Shown: positions 24,699 through 35,638 of the stretch, piece after piece
How positions within the stretch are numbered: position 1 is the first letter of the stretch
Layout of the letters: every line of letters begins with the position of its first letter
Assembly (NCBI GenBank): GCA_964036665.1
Contig: OZ038530.1
Span: 10,132,501-10,196,500, forward strand
Origin: Gordius sp. MW1
Taxonomy: Eukaryota > Nematomorpha > Gordioida > Gordea > Gordiidae
DNA length: 64,000 nt
Direction of reading: 5' to 3'
The notes under the pieces: generated by a model
Database searches by the model: none
Seen by the model: only the letters and a program-made list of their open reading frames with translations
Told to the model about the DNA's origin: nothing
Made by a program: the position numbers and the translations under genes

Positions 24699-25904
24699 TA
24701 TTATTTTAGTTCAATACAAGTTAGGATGTATAATAAAATTTACCATTTGCTCTTCGTAAATCATAAATAAATTCTCATCAAATACATATCAAATGTTGTA
24801 TTTATATAAAAAAAGTAGGAGAATTTTACATCTTATATTACTTTCCTACCATTTAAGTCCCAACGCCCGTATTTTTTCATATCGCATTGCAAAATGTTGG
24901 GCAATAATGTATAAGATAATATTAATATCATACTAGCAGGCATTTTGATCACATTTAAGCTCTCCACAGGTCACCCAAAGTATCTAGCAATTTCCATATG
25001 ATAAAAAGAGAGTACCACCTAAAAAATAATTACAATAATCGGAACAAAAGCGAAAAAATTAGTCTTGCGTTGGATCCGGATGAATATATATATAAAGATG
25101 AGAGAATAAAATTATTCGTTTATGCAGGGGAAAAATTAAAAATTATTGTAACTTTTGATTAAGCCTTCTTATATGAATATATTTAGTTTAAACATTATAA
25201 CAAAACCTATACGCGTATTAGCCAATGGCAATGTATAATGGAAGAGAGGAGTATTAAATCTTTAACAAGGTATTGCATTACAAAACATGAGAGAGTGAGT
25301 CTTTAATATTAATTAAAAATTAATTAAATTATAGCAAAAATTTTTAACCCTAAGTTGATTTTACAACTTAGATGTTTTATTTTTAAATTTGATCATTTCT
25401 AACCGCAATATACATTTTTAAACATGCTCATAAACACATAATAATTCAACTTTAAACACAATCACTTTAAAAATTTTACGTATAGGAAAAATACGATGAA
25501 CATATTGGTATTTAGCACACACAAGGTTCTATAAAACATCTGCTAACCGCTTCCCCGGTGATTTCTCCAAACCATTTCTTGTAGACTAGTGCTATAAACC
25601 TTAATTTACTGCCATCTAGAAATAATTTTACATTTAACTCAAAACCCTCCCATTTGCTAGGCAATGGCAAGTTATTAGCTTTTCATGATTCAAATTCTAT
25701 CAGTACATAGCTCAATCCCAGTTCCTTGTTTGTCTATGTACACCTCTCTGATCATCATTTTAACCAAGTTATATATTTAGTCCTAATATTACAAGTTTTA
25801 TTAATTCACAAAAATATGATTGTTATACTTGCTTTAGCGTTATATGGATCATATATAATATGAAGAGAGGAAAGTTGGTTTTGTTTGTGGCAAATATGGC
25901 TCTA
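24699..25904. other. AT-rich non-coding stretch
   Basis: No gene, RNA or transposon terminus recognised. Short tandem copies of GCCTATATTACATTTT occur just before it (24455-24485). Confidence 0.35.
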
Positions 25905-26245
25905 TCTTATATATAAAAATGAAACTATGTGTGTGTGTGTATATATATATGCCGCCACCAATTTTGGAAAACTACTAGACCGATTTGGCTCAAAATTTTA
26001 CAGTTTATTCCTGACACTCCGGAGCATGTTTTAAGATTTGTTCGAGCCAAATCGGTCCAGAGTTTTCGAGTATTCGTATACGCGTTGCACTGTATACGGA
26101 AATAGAACAATAGAAATAGAACATATAGACATCAAACTTTATTTTTACTTCAATAACCGCTTTATCATCATATATGCCCTAAAATTCCAACATAATTTAA
26201 TACACCCGGGTAAATGGCAAACCAACGTTTGCCGGGTTCATCTAG
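25905..26245 (+). mobile_element. Short non-autonomous Helitron with both ends
   Basis: It begins TCTTATATATAAAAATGAAA after an A (25904) and ends ...GTTTGCCGGGTTCATCTAG before a T (26246). These fit the Helitron rules: 5' TC, a 3' hairpin followed by CTAG, and insertion between A and T without target duplication. The GTGTGTGTGTGTATATATAT microsatellite near the left end and the internal foldback CGATTTGGCTC / GAGCCAAATCG are visible. 341 bp, no coding capacity. Confidence 0.75.
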
Positions 26246-27335
26246 TTGTGATATAAAAATATTATCGCGTGGTTTAGGTTTTATGTATTTTGTAACAACA
26301 TATATCTTCGCGAGGGAAAGAAGCATAATGGTAATATTCACTACACCGCCTCAAGATGCATTAATAATACAATTTCTGATCGTGTATGATACGTTATAGG
26401 GGACATTAAAAGTTATCGATGCATCGGCAGAAAAGCGATAAAAATAGAAAAATAAAGGAGATAAATAGAAAAAGCAAAGATAAAAGAAATAGTTCATCTA
26501 TTGTCAGTAAAGAGGACACGGTTATCTGCGGGGAAGCACCACATTATATTTAATGCAAAACTCATATAAACAGTTCGCCTTTAGTCCTTTTCAAAATCAA
26601 CACGAGGCCGCTAAAAAATTAAACTTTTTGACGGGTCTCAAATTAAGATCTTTTTAAATGCATATTATTCAGAGCTTAGCCATAAACACAAAGTTTGGGC
26701 AATTTTGATTATTTGAACTTCAATCTTGGGTCGATTTTGATAAGCCAGCTTGACCTTACGCTAGCCCGGCGTCCATTATCTAACCAACCTTTACAAATAA
26801 TTTTTCTAAACCAGCCGACTTGTATAAAGTATTGTGTAAAGGAGACCGCTCAAACTCCAGCGGCTCCTTCTTTTCGAGCTCAGTGATATATTTATCGGGC
26901 TGGGCTCAGATGGACCAAATAATAAAAAAATAAGCTTGGACAAACTATAAATTCTCATGCATGGTACTAAGACGAGGACGGGATAAATATGTTAGATGAG
27001 AGCAGGGCCTATATCAGTTACCAAAAGAACTGTCCATCCGTTACCTAGAAACTCAAAATGGTAAGATACTTAAGCATTATAGTCTTAATAAATTTTGTCA
27101 TTGTTGACTCATGTTTCGCACACGTGTAAAGCATCTCCATAATCAAAATTTATTCAACCTTATCTTATAAATTACAATAAAATTCTCTCGTTGAGTATGA
27201 TTAATTGTGTTTTATGTTCTATCTTTACTAATTAACAGTTTTAAGAACAATAGTTTAAACTATTGGTACAACACACTTAAAATAGTTTCTAACTTTTTAA
27301 AAATTTCTATAAAATTTGTAATTTAGATATGCAGT
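26246..27335. other. Non-coding stretch
   Basis: No gene supported. Short open frames around 26700-26890 show no family resemblance. Confidence 0.35.
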
Positions 27336-28189
27336 TACATCTAAAAATATATCTTGATTGCCTGGCAGAAAGAGCAATATTGGGAGCAAAAAATATGGAC
27401 GTCAATGGTTTAATTTCCAAGATACAACAGTTGTTGTTAGGTGCTTGGTGTCATACAAATCTGTCGGTGCAGTTTGCGATGCTAACGAAGCTGTAAATTA
27501 TCTAGTTGAGGTTTTGAATTAATTAAATTTGCCAGGCATGCCACCGATCCATTTACAATTGAATGTTGGATTTCCGTTAATTTTGCTTCTTAATTTGAAC
27601 CTTCCACGGCTGTGCAATGGCACACGATTAGTCATTAAGAAATTAATGAAAAATGTTATCGAAGTCAGCATTTGAAGGGCAAGTTTCGAGGTGAAAATGT
27701 ATAGCTGCCACGAATCCTATGATTCCCACAGATGTGCGATTGAATTCAAATGCATTCAATTTCCAATTAGATTGGCATCTGCAATGACAATCAATAAGTC
27801 GCATGGCCAAACGATGTCTATTTGTGGCTTAAATTTGGGCACACCATGCTTTTCCCACGGACAGCAGCTATACGTGGCATGTTCTCGCGTGGGTAATCCA
27901 GCTTGTTTGTGTTGGCTAAAGACGGACTAACCAAAAATATTGTATACTCGATCGCACTTAAAGATTGATGTTGAACTATTTTTTAATTGCCATAATTGAT
28001 GTATTTATAGCTATCAAAAAATGTAATTAAAAATAAAGTATGAAGGATGAGATAAATTAATAATTGGTGTATTGTCATTTTATAGGCGTCACAACGCTTG
28101 ATTCCTATTTTAATCATAACCACATCCCCACACACTTATATAATTTACTATAGATAATTTATATAGCCAACGTATGCTGGGTCAACTAG
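27336..28189 (+). mobile_element. Helitron 3' fragment with helicase C-terminus
   Basis: Plus-strand remnants of the PIF1-like helicase C-terminal region: LPRLCNGTRLVIKK near 27600, [17 protein letters not shown] near 27765, and [16 protein letters not shown] near 27850-27890. These are followed by non-coding sequence ending GTATGCTGGGTCAACTAG before T (28190). The CTAG end with adjacent foldback fits a Helitron 3' terminus. The upstream Rep domain and 5' end are absent or unrecognisable. Frames are interrupted around 27480-27690. Confidence 0.8.
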
Positions 28190-29287
28190 TAATATTATAA
28201 ACTATAATTGATTTTAAATCTTATATAAGTGAAATTTGTTTTACTGAAGTGTATAACACGATTGATAAAATGAGTATGATCTTAGCTTTGATTAGAAATT
28301 CAAAAAGTTGTGTACAATCTAAGTTTAGTTATTCGATTTGAAAACAAATCTCTAAGAATATTTAATAAATGTTTAAACTTTTTATTGCACCGAGAAATGA
28401 TTAGCATTTCAAACCTAAAAAATTTATATAAGAAACTTGTTGCTAATATATTTTAAATAATGAGAGGGGGAGATTTAAATCTACACCGTATTTATATAAA
28501 CATGATAAATATATAGGAGTAAACATCTCATTAAGATATATTTTAAACTTATGGCACGCACTTGTGCTAAGAAAGGCATCATTTTACACCATATTCGTGA
28601 GAGCTTTTAGGCAAAAAAACGAAAAATAATTATTTAGATCACTGATCCTAGTTTAAGAAATAAATTACGAGCATTGGAAATGTCAATGCTCATAACAAAG
28701 AATAAAGTAAAATATGTATTGCATTTAAAAATTAATAGAAGTTTAAAAGAATGGGAAATTGGGGGTTAGGAATACGAGTCCTCGGGGCCCTCTGAAAAGT
28801 ATCAAAATTGATAAATGAAACATAGAATTTGAAAATAATAAGTAGTAGAGCGCCTTTATTTAAAGTTAATCTATATAGTGTTAAGAATTAACAACTATAA
28901 CATATATGAAAGATGCGCTATGATGACCCATCTTGGCGATTTGATGAATGAGAAAAGGTGTGAAATGATTGAACAATTAATAGATGAAAAGTTAGACGAT
29001 GGCTTTTAACTGAACGAAAAGACTTAAGCTATATAATTACGCTATGTTTTTAGTATTTGGAAAACAACGTCAAGATGTCCATTAGCAAACTATCTTAAGT
29101 AATAAGGTTTAAAATAAAAAAACTATAGTTAGCGTAATTATTTTTACCTAATCATTAATGCTCTTAAATCCATCTAAACGCTAATTTAATATTTAACCTT
29201 TGCCAACAATCAAATTGCATAAAGAATCCTTTGATGTAAAAAATAAATCAGACTTAAAAGTTTTATCCAACTGAGATGTTGCGGTTA
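28190..29287. other. AT-rich non-coding stretch
   Basis: No feature could be supported on either strand. Confidence 0.35.
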
Positions 29288-30446
29288 TTAATTGCTATGC
29301 AATTTATGGGCTCGTTTTTGGTTATCCGTCGTCCACCAAGTGATTGGCGCCAGCTTTATGACCGGGAGGTCTTGAGTTCAAGCCAAGGAGAGAACAATTT
29401 TTTTTTTATTTTTTTTAAATTAAATTAATATTTTGTTCTTGTTAATAACAGTGATACTATGAATTTTTAACCGTCCGCTGGCTACTGACCAATGAAAAAA
29501 ATGACCATTGGCCAAATAAATCGAAATTATTTTTTCGTCTTTGAATTGGGTATATTAGGTTAACATTGATAAATACCCTATGCCCTTTCCTACAAAGGCC
29601 TACGCCTCTACTAATAGGAGTATCTATGCCCCTACAAAAGCCTATGTCTTTACTAATCTGGGTCCCTGTGCCCCTACAAAAGCCTATGCCTTTACTAATG
29701 TGGGTTCGAATCCCGGAGAGGGCAAAATTTCTATTTTTTTTAAATTAAATTAATATATTGTTCTTGTGAATACCATTGATAATATGCCTTTTTGACAGTG
29801 TTCTGGCTACTGACCAATGAAAAAATGATCATTGGCCAAAGTATAAATAGAAATTTTTTCGTTTCGTTTTTGAATTGGTTAACATTGTTAATTACTTTGT
29901 GCCCTCCCCTACAAATGCCTATGCCCCTACTAATATGGGTCCCTGTGCCCCTACAAAAGCCTATGCCTCTACTAATGTGGGTTCGAATCCCGGAGAGGGC
30001 AAAATTTTTATTTTTATTTAAATTAAATTAATATAATGTTTCTGTTAATACCATTAATTATATGACTTTTTGACCGTCCGCTGGCTACTGACCAATGAAA
30101 AAAATTACCATTGGCTAAAGTGTGAATCAAAATTTTTTTTCTCGTTTTTTTTCAAATTAATATATTTTTTTTGATAATACCATTGATAATGTGACTTTTT
30201 GGCCGTCCGTTGGCTGCTGACCATTGGGAAAAATCACCATTGGCCAAAGTGTGAATCAGAAATTTTTTTACGTTTTTTTGACTCGTATGTATTTATAGAC
30301 CGTCTATTGTTACTGACCAATGGAAAAAAGTGACCATTGGCCAAAATGTGAATCGAAAATTTTTTTTCCGTTTTTTTTTGACTCTTATGAATTTATATCC
30401 ACTTTTACCGTATCCTGGCTGCTGACCAATGAAAAAATGACCTTTG
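29288..30446 (+). repeat. Compound CCAAT repeat, copy III (3'-truncated)
   Basis: Cap TTAATTGCTATGCAATTTAT, then a tRNA-like head. Its A-box-like TTGGCGCCAGC lies at 29343-29353 and its B-box-like GAGTTCAAGCC about 30 bases on. CCAAT palindrome monomers follow, interleaved with a 55-60 bp repeat containing CCTACAAAAGCCTATGCC and ending GGGTTCGAATCCCGGAGAGG (29701-29720 and 29978-29997). Further monomers run to about 30440. The C-rich tract and terminal hairpin are missing. The two GGTTCGAATCC boxes match the RNA polymerase III B-box consensus, which makes a tRNA/SINE contribution likely. Confidence 0.7.
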
Positions 30447-32487
30447 TCACCAAGAAAAACGTAGGTATTGATTTTCTTTAATGGATATAACTGATAAATA
30501 AATTATAAATTAAAAAATAAACATTTTGATTGACACCGTTAGCTAAATAATCTGACAAATGTCTATTTTTTTGAATATATTAACATAAAATAACACTGTA
30601 TTTAAAACTAGCATTTAAAATTCGCTAGATTAAGTTAGAAATAGTAAGAAAACATTTATGATTATATCGATTTTTAAATTTTGTAGTAAGTTATATTTTA
30701 CCAAAAATAAACCTATAGTTCAAATTAGTCTCTAATTAAAATTGCCTATAGATGACGCTAATTAGAGATAACTTTTAATTTAATCGCGGCACTCCTTCCC
30801 CTAAAAAAATTAGTTATGAATAATTTAATTGGTTAACATCGATAATTACCCTATGCCCTCCCCTACAAGGTACGCGTGTCGTGACCTTGATAATTTATAA
30901 AAAAAACAACTAATCATAAAGCTTAACCCTCCACTCCCTCTCTCCCCTTTTATGATATAGGCGCAGTAGAGTAACCTAAAATTAATCGATATTATTAATT
31001 TTTGCACTAGGGTTATTCACATTAATCGATATTATTAATTTTTGCACTATGGTTATTCACGAAAAGAGTAAGTCACTGTTTCTCACATTAATATCACGAA
31101 GTAATCTAAGAAGTCGCCATGTCATGTCATAAGTGGAAATTCTTGAATTAAGGTAAAATTGATATTTTAATCTTTTTTTTTAAATAAATTGTTGGATATA
31201 TAGATGAGTTATATGAAAAGATCAGAAAAATAAACATGCCCTTATTAATGCAAAATTATTCACTCTTTAACTTTTTAATAATCAGAGTTTAATTTTACAT
31301 TTGATTTTTGATTCATAATTTGTTTCCAATAATAAAAAATATTTTTAAAGAAATTAAAATCATTAATAAACAAGCATTAATTATAACAGTAATGAAGCAT
31401 TTGAAAATAGTTGCAAGTTTTTTGATGAATCTTGAACAAGTGCTTTTAATTAATATATTAAGCATTAACATATTATTATTTTTGTAATAAAGTCCTATAT
31501 AGGTATTTTACATTCAAATTTAATAACTTATATGTTTTAATGCAAACTTTTTAGGCATATTTATGTAATAATTATATAGTTTTTAAATTTGTTTAGTAAA
31601 AATACTTTATTCCAAATCCAATGGCTGGCTACGCCCATATTTTTGTTAATAACTATTTTTCCCTTCCCCTTCATTTACGCCACTGGGTTAAAATGTAATT
31701 AAAGTTCTCATTTACGTAAATTTTTATGTGCATTTTGATATCTAATCATGTCTAACATAAAGAAGTGCTATATATTTTATTTTTTGTCTGAATGGTATAT
31801 AAATATAAAAAGAAACAAAATTTTATCAAGTGGTCCCAAATAAATAAACATTAAATATTGGTTTGCCGAGTTTATACTTTATATTGAATATTATAGTAGC
31901 TTAGGAATTAATAGACTACAAAATCAAATTAATAAACCTGTCAAAACCGTTTAATTGCAAAGCCTTTAGCCTGAATAATTCGCGATTAACCGATATTTCG
32001 CGATTTTAACAATGGAAAAAGAAAAAATATTAAATATAATAAAGACATAAGCTTTGCTATAAAACGATATATTATATAATTGTATGGTTGATTTAAGGAC
32101 TCGAAAATGTTTGTGAATATCCGATACTGTAATATTAAGCGATTTGTCAATAAACGATGTTTTTGTTAATATTATCGTTTGAATAAAACAAAATGGTGGT
32201 TAACTTCGCGATTAAAAGATTTTCGCGATAATCCGATTTGCGATTAAGAAGTTTCGACTGTAATGTATGTTTATAAAGTAACTGAATTAAAACTTTCTTG
32301 ATAATTTAAAACAAATCAAATTTTATATTAAATATGTGTAGGGTTTTTTTGCAATATTGCCTGTTTTATAGCCTTATATTATCTTTTTTAAGATATTTAA
32401 AATTATATTTAACACTCCGTTGGTTAGGTGGGGTCAAGAGGACCCCAACCTGTTTATTATGTTTTCTTTATATTTTTTACTAATATA
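30447..32487. other. Non-coding stretch with one short tandem duplication
   Basis: Apart from the 40-bp duplication at 30981-31060 (own entry) and a lone MITE end GGCTGGCTACGCCCAT near 31624-31639, no feature was recognised. Confidence 0.35.
30981..31060 (+). repeat. 40-bp unit duplicated in tandem
   Basis: The unit beginning ATTAATCGATATTATTAATT and ending GGTTATTCAC occurs at 30981-31020 and 31021-31060 with a single mismatch, indicating a recent head-to-tail duplication. Confidence 0.9.
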
Positions 32488-33172
32488 TTAATTGCTATGC
32501 AATTTATGGGCTCGTTTTTGGTTGTCCGGCCGTTGTCCGTCGTCCACTAAGTTATTGGCGCCAGCTTTATGACCGGGAGATCTTGAGTTCAAGCCAAGGA
32601 GAGGACAATTTTTTTTTTTATTTTTTTTAAATTAAATTAATATTTTGTTCTTGTTAATAACATTGATACTATGAATTTTTGACCGTCCGCTGGCTACTGA
32701 CCAATGAAAAAATGACCATTGGCCAAATAAATTGAAATTTTATTTTTTCGTCTTTGAATTGGGTATATTAGGTTAACAATGATAAATACACTATGCCCTT
32801 TCCTACAAGGGCCTACGCCTCTACTGATATGGGTCCCTGTGACCCTACAAAAGCCTATGCCTCTACTGATGTGGGTTCGAATCCCGGCGAGGGCAAATTT
32901 TTTTATTTTTTAAATTAATATATTGTTCTTGTTAATACCATTTAACTTTTTTAATATTTGTATAAATTAATAATTAACTAAATTTTGCATTTAATACCCC
33001 CCTATGGCATTCTCGCCCCTTCCCACCTTTCTCGCCCATAAATTGCATAGCAAATATGCTACGTTTATACGGAGTATAGATGAGTCGTCCCCCCTTTCCT
33101 TCCCCTCCTCCCCTTCCCCCCTCCCCTTCCCCTCCCCTTCTCCCCCTTCCCACGAGGGCCGAAGTCCCAAGT
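32488..33172 (+). repeat. Compound CCAAT repeat, copy IV (compact)
   Basis: A short but end-to-end copy. Cap at 32488; tRNA-like head with GAGTTCAAGCC near 32585; a single CCAAT palindrome monomer (32690-32725). A GGGTTCGAATCCCGGCGAGG box follows (32873-32892), then the TTTAATACCCCCCTATGGC block, inverted cap GCCCATAAATTGCATAGCAA (33037-33056), C-rich tract and a slightly damaged terminal hairpin. It shows the minimal module order when the monomer array is collapsed to one unit. Confidence 0.75.
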
Positions 33173-33934
33173 TTTTTTTAATTATTAATTACTTGGGTTT
33201 AGGTTATAATAATGTTAGTAAAATTGTGCCCAACAGCTGACGAACTCTCACCGCAGGCAAAATCTCATGCGAAACAAACGAATCATTCTTAGTAAGATTG
33301 CTAAATATAAATAAACAAGACTAAGGGAGAGAGATACATTTAAAAAAATTTATGTTATATTTATTTACCAACTCCAACAGTCAAAAATACAACCTCCCAC
33401 GACAATTGCTAACCCCGGTGGCGTGATGCATTATATTACGCCTAATGATAGTATTATATAGGTAAGATATTTGACTGCAATAAAAAATGAAATAAGGGTT
33501 TAATGCTGGAACACTTAAAATATGGGTAGCGCACTGTATTACAAAATGACCTGTGATATTTAACTAATATTATAGACCGACGAACAACTGGGAATTTTTG
33601 ATTAAAAAGTCCGCCATTTTATTGACATATAATGATAAACCAAATGCTATTTATTTTGCCAATTGTTAGCATATATCTTTGATTAAGATGATATCACATA
33701 ACAAAAGCCGTTAACAAAGAAAAAACTTATGTTCGATGAAAAAAATTGGAACGATATTGCTGATATTTAATATAGAACATTCACATTGTTAGAGTTGATC
33801 CTACTTAAAATTTACAGGCGGCCTAAATTGCTGTGGGTCGCAAGTTTATTCTACTCCCTCTCCCCGCATTGAGCGTAGATGTTACAAACTTTCCTCTCTG
33901 AACTTAAATGTTACAATGTTCCTTCACTGAACGT
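33173..33934. other. Non-coding stretch ending in a degenerate minisatellite
   Basis: From about 33860 to 33934, and again after the insertion at 35041-35110, similar ~30-bp phrases recur (a CTGAACGTTAAATGTTACAA-like consensus with a TTCCTTCACTG or CTTTCCTCTC lead). No coding sequence seen. Confidence 0.4.
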
Positions 33935-35032
33935 CAGTGGCGTACGCAAGGGGATGGTTTTGGGGTTCAAACTCCCCCCCCCGCGGAAAAAATTTAATAA
34001 AACTTATGTAATGCAATTAAAATCTAATAAGTAAGATAGCGGCGTAGAATTCAATTTTACTTTACTAAATAAATGAATTTCTTAAATTGATAAGTAACAG
34101 AAGATTAAATTGCTAAATCTTTTTATTACTGGGAATAATGTTGCGAATAATAAAATTTTAAAAGAAGTGACAGAACGCCAGAAATAACGATATTATTAAA
34201 ATAATAATTGTATCACGTATCAATTAATCGGGCTTGAGAAGATTCCTGTAACTTATATTCTACTAAAATTATCGGGCTTCTCAAATTATATTTTAAATAA
34301 TTTTTCTTAACTGCAAGGCAAAGAATTTTAATATTAAATTACAAAATAGGATGATTTAATCGCAAATTTATTTAATCTTTAACAAATCATTTATCAAAAT
34401 TTTTATGTTTTCTCACTTGTTAATAGCAATTAACTTTATTGTATTCTACGTTTAGATTCTGAATTTTTAATTTGTTTAATAATTAAAAGGGCTTAAAGAC
34501 ATTTTTTTTGGACAGGCATATACCCTAAGCTTGAATTGAGCTCAACAAAGGAAAAACAATTTGCAGGACTCTAAATTGGCCTACGCCTGTGTTAGTAATA
34601 ACTATTTTAGAACTTTAAATGTTAAATTACATCTATCAAAGGCATTAAATGCTGTTAAGTTGAAAAGGGGAAACTACTGAAAAAATATTTTATTGAGGAA
34701 TTTCATGTTAGTTTTGAAAGTGAGATATCCAAATAATTTTTATTAATTATTAGAACAAATAAAGGAGAGTTACAAAGTGAGACTTCAAATCAACATATTA
34801 ATGTCTTGTGTTATAATTTTTGAATACCAAATTAGTTTTTTTTGTTTTCATTACACCAGCCTCAATAGAATTTAAAATCTAAATTTAACTGGACAAACTT
34901 AAATAGATGCTACATTATGTATATAGATCTTTAATCAAAATGCAAAAAAAAAATCCCTATAAATTATTTTGATATTTGAAGAAAAAAATTAAAACACCCC
35001 CCCCCCGGAATAAAATTTTGCGTACGCCCCTG
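33935..35032. mobile_element. Non-autonomous hAT-like element with perfect 8-bp target duplication
   Basis: CTGAACGT is repeated exactly at 33927-33934 and 35033-35040. The ends CAGTGGCGTACGCAA and, reverse-complemented, CAGGGGCGTACGCAA are matching inverted repeats, each followed by a C/G-run. The 1.1-kb interior is AT-rich with no ORF. A lone related terminus is at 19655. Confidence 0.85.
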
Positions 35033-35040
35033 CTGAACGT

Positions 35041-35638
35041 ATGAGAGATTCTTCCTTCACTGTACAATAAATATGACCGTCTCCCCTCTCGTACGTTAAA
35101 TATTATCCTCTCCTTTTATTTGCCCTTCCCCATACTACTGTTATTATACACGGATTAATTATTATCGCATTGTGAGTTTGTATATACAAAGAAGTCAGAT
35201 GGCTAAAAAACACGAAGTAAAATATCCATATTTATTTCCCGTTTGTGCGTGCATCGCCATTCACCCTACCCCCCCCCCTCTTTTCTTCCTTTGCAATATT
35301 ATAAATTTCTGATCATTGTTAATTGCTGGGGAAAATACAGGTATTTACATTAAGTTTAGTAAAAGAATAAAATAGAGTAATTAATTTTCTCATTTATGTA
35401 TTAAAAGTTCTCTTGTATTAACTTTTCCTTCAGATCTCTAATAAATTTCAATGCAAAAACAACTGTTCGCAAGCCTATAGTATTATTACTCTATGCCGTT
35501 AATGTTATATTTTCGCGATCATTTGAAGACTATATGGTGAATTATGTCAACTTGAAATATTTAAATTCTTATGTCGCAATTAAAAAATTTATCAAGTTTG
35601 ATTTGAAACATTTTTTTGTAATCTATCTTATATCATAG
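35041..35638. other. Upstream region of MRPL39
   Basis: After the degenerate minisatellite the sequence is AT-rich with a C-run near 35270. The MRPL39 start codon and targeting-peptide exon should lie here or further upstream, but I could not identify them. Confidence 0.35.

Noticed and set aside
29335-29400. Functional tRNA gene
   Set aside because: A- and B-box-like motifs are present, but the acceptor and anticodon stems do not pair properly and the unit recurs inside a repeat family; treated as tRNA-derived repeat.
29566-30031. Repetitive ORFs with PLLIWVPVPLQKPMP-type peptides
   Set aside because: They arise from translating the 55-60 bp tandem unit of the compound repeat, not from a protein gene.
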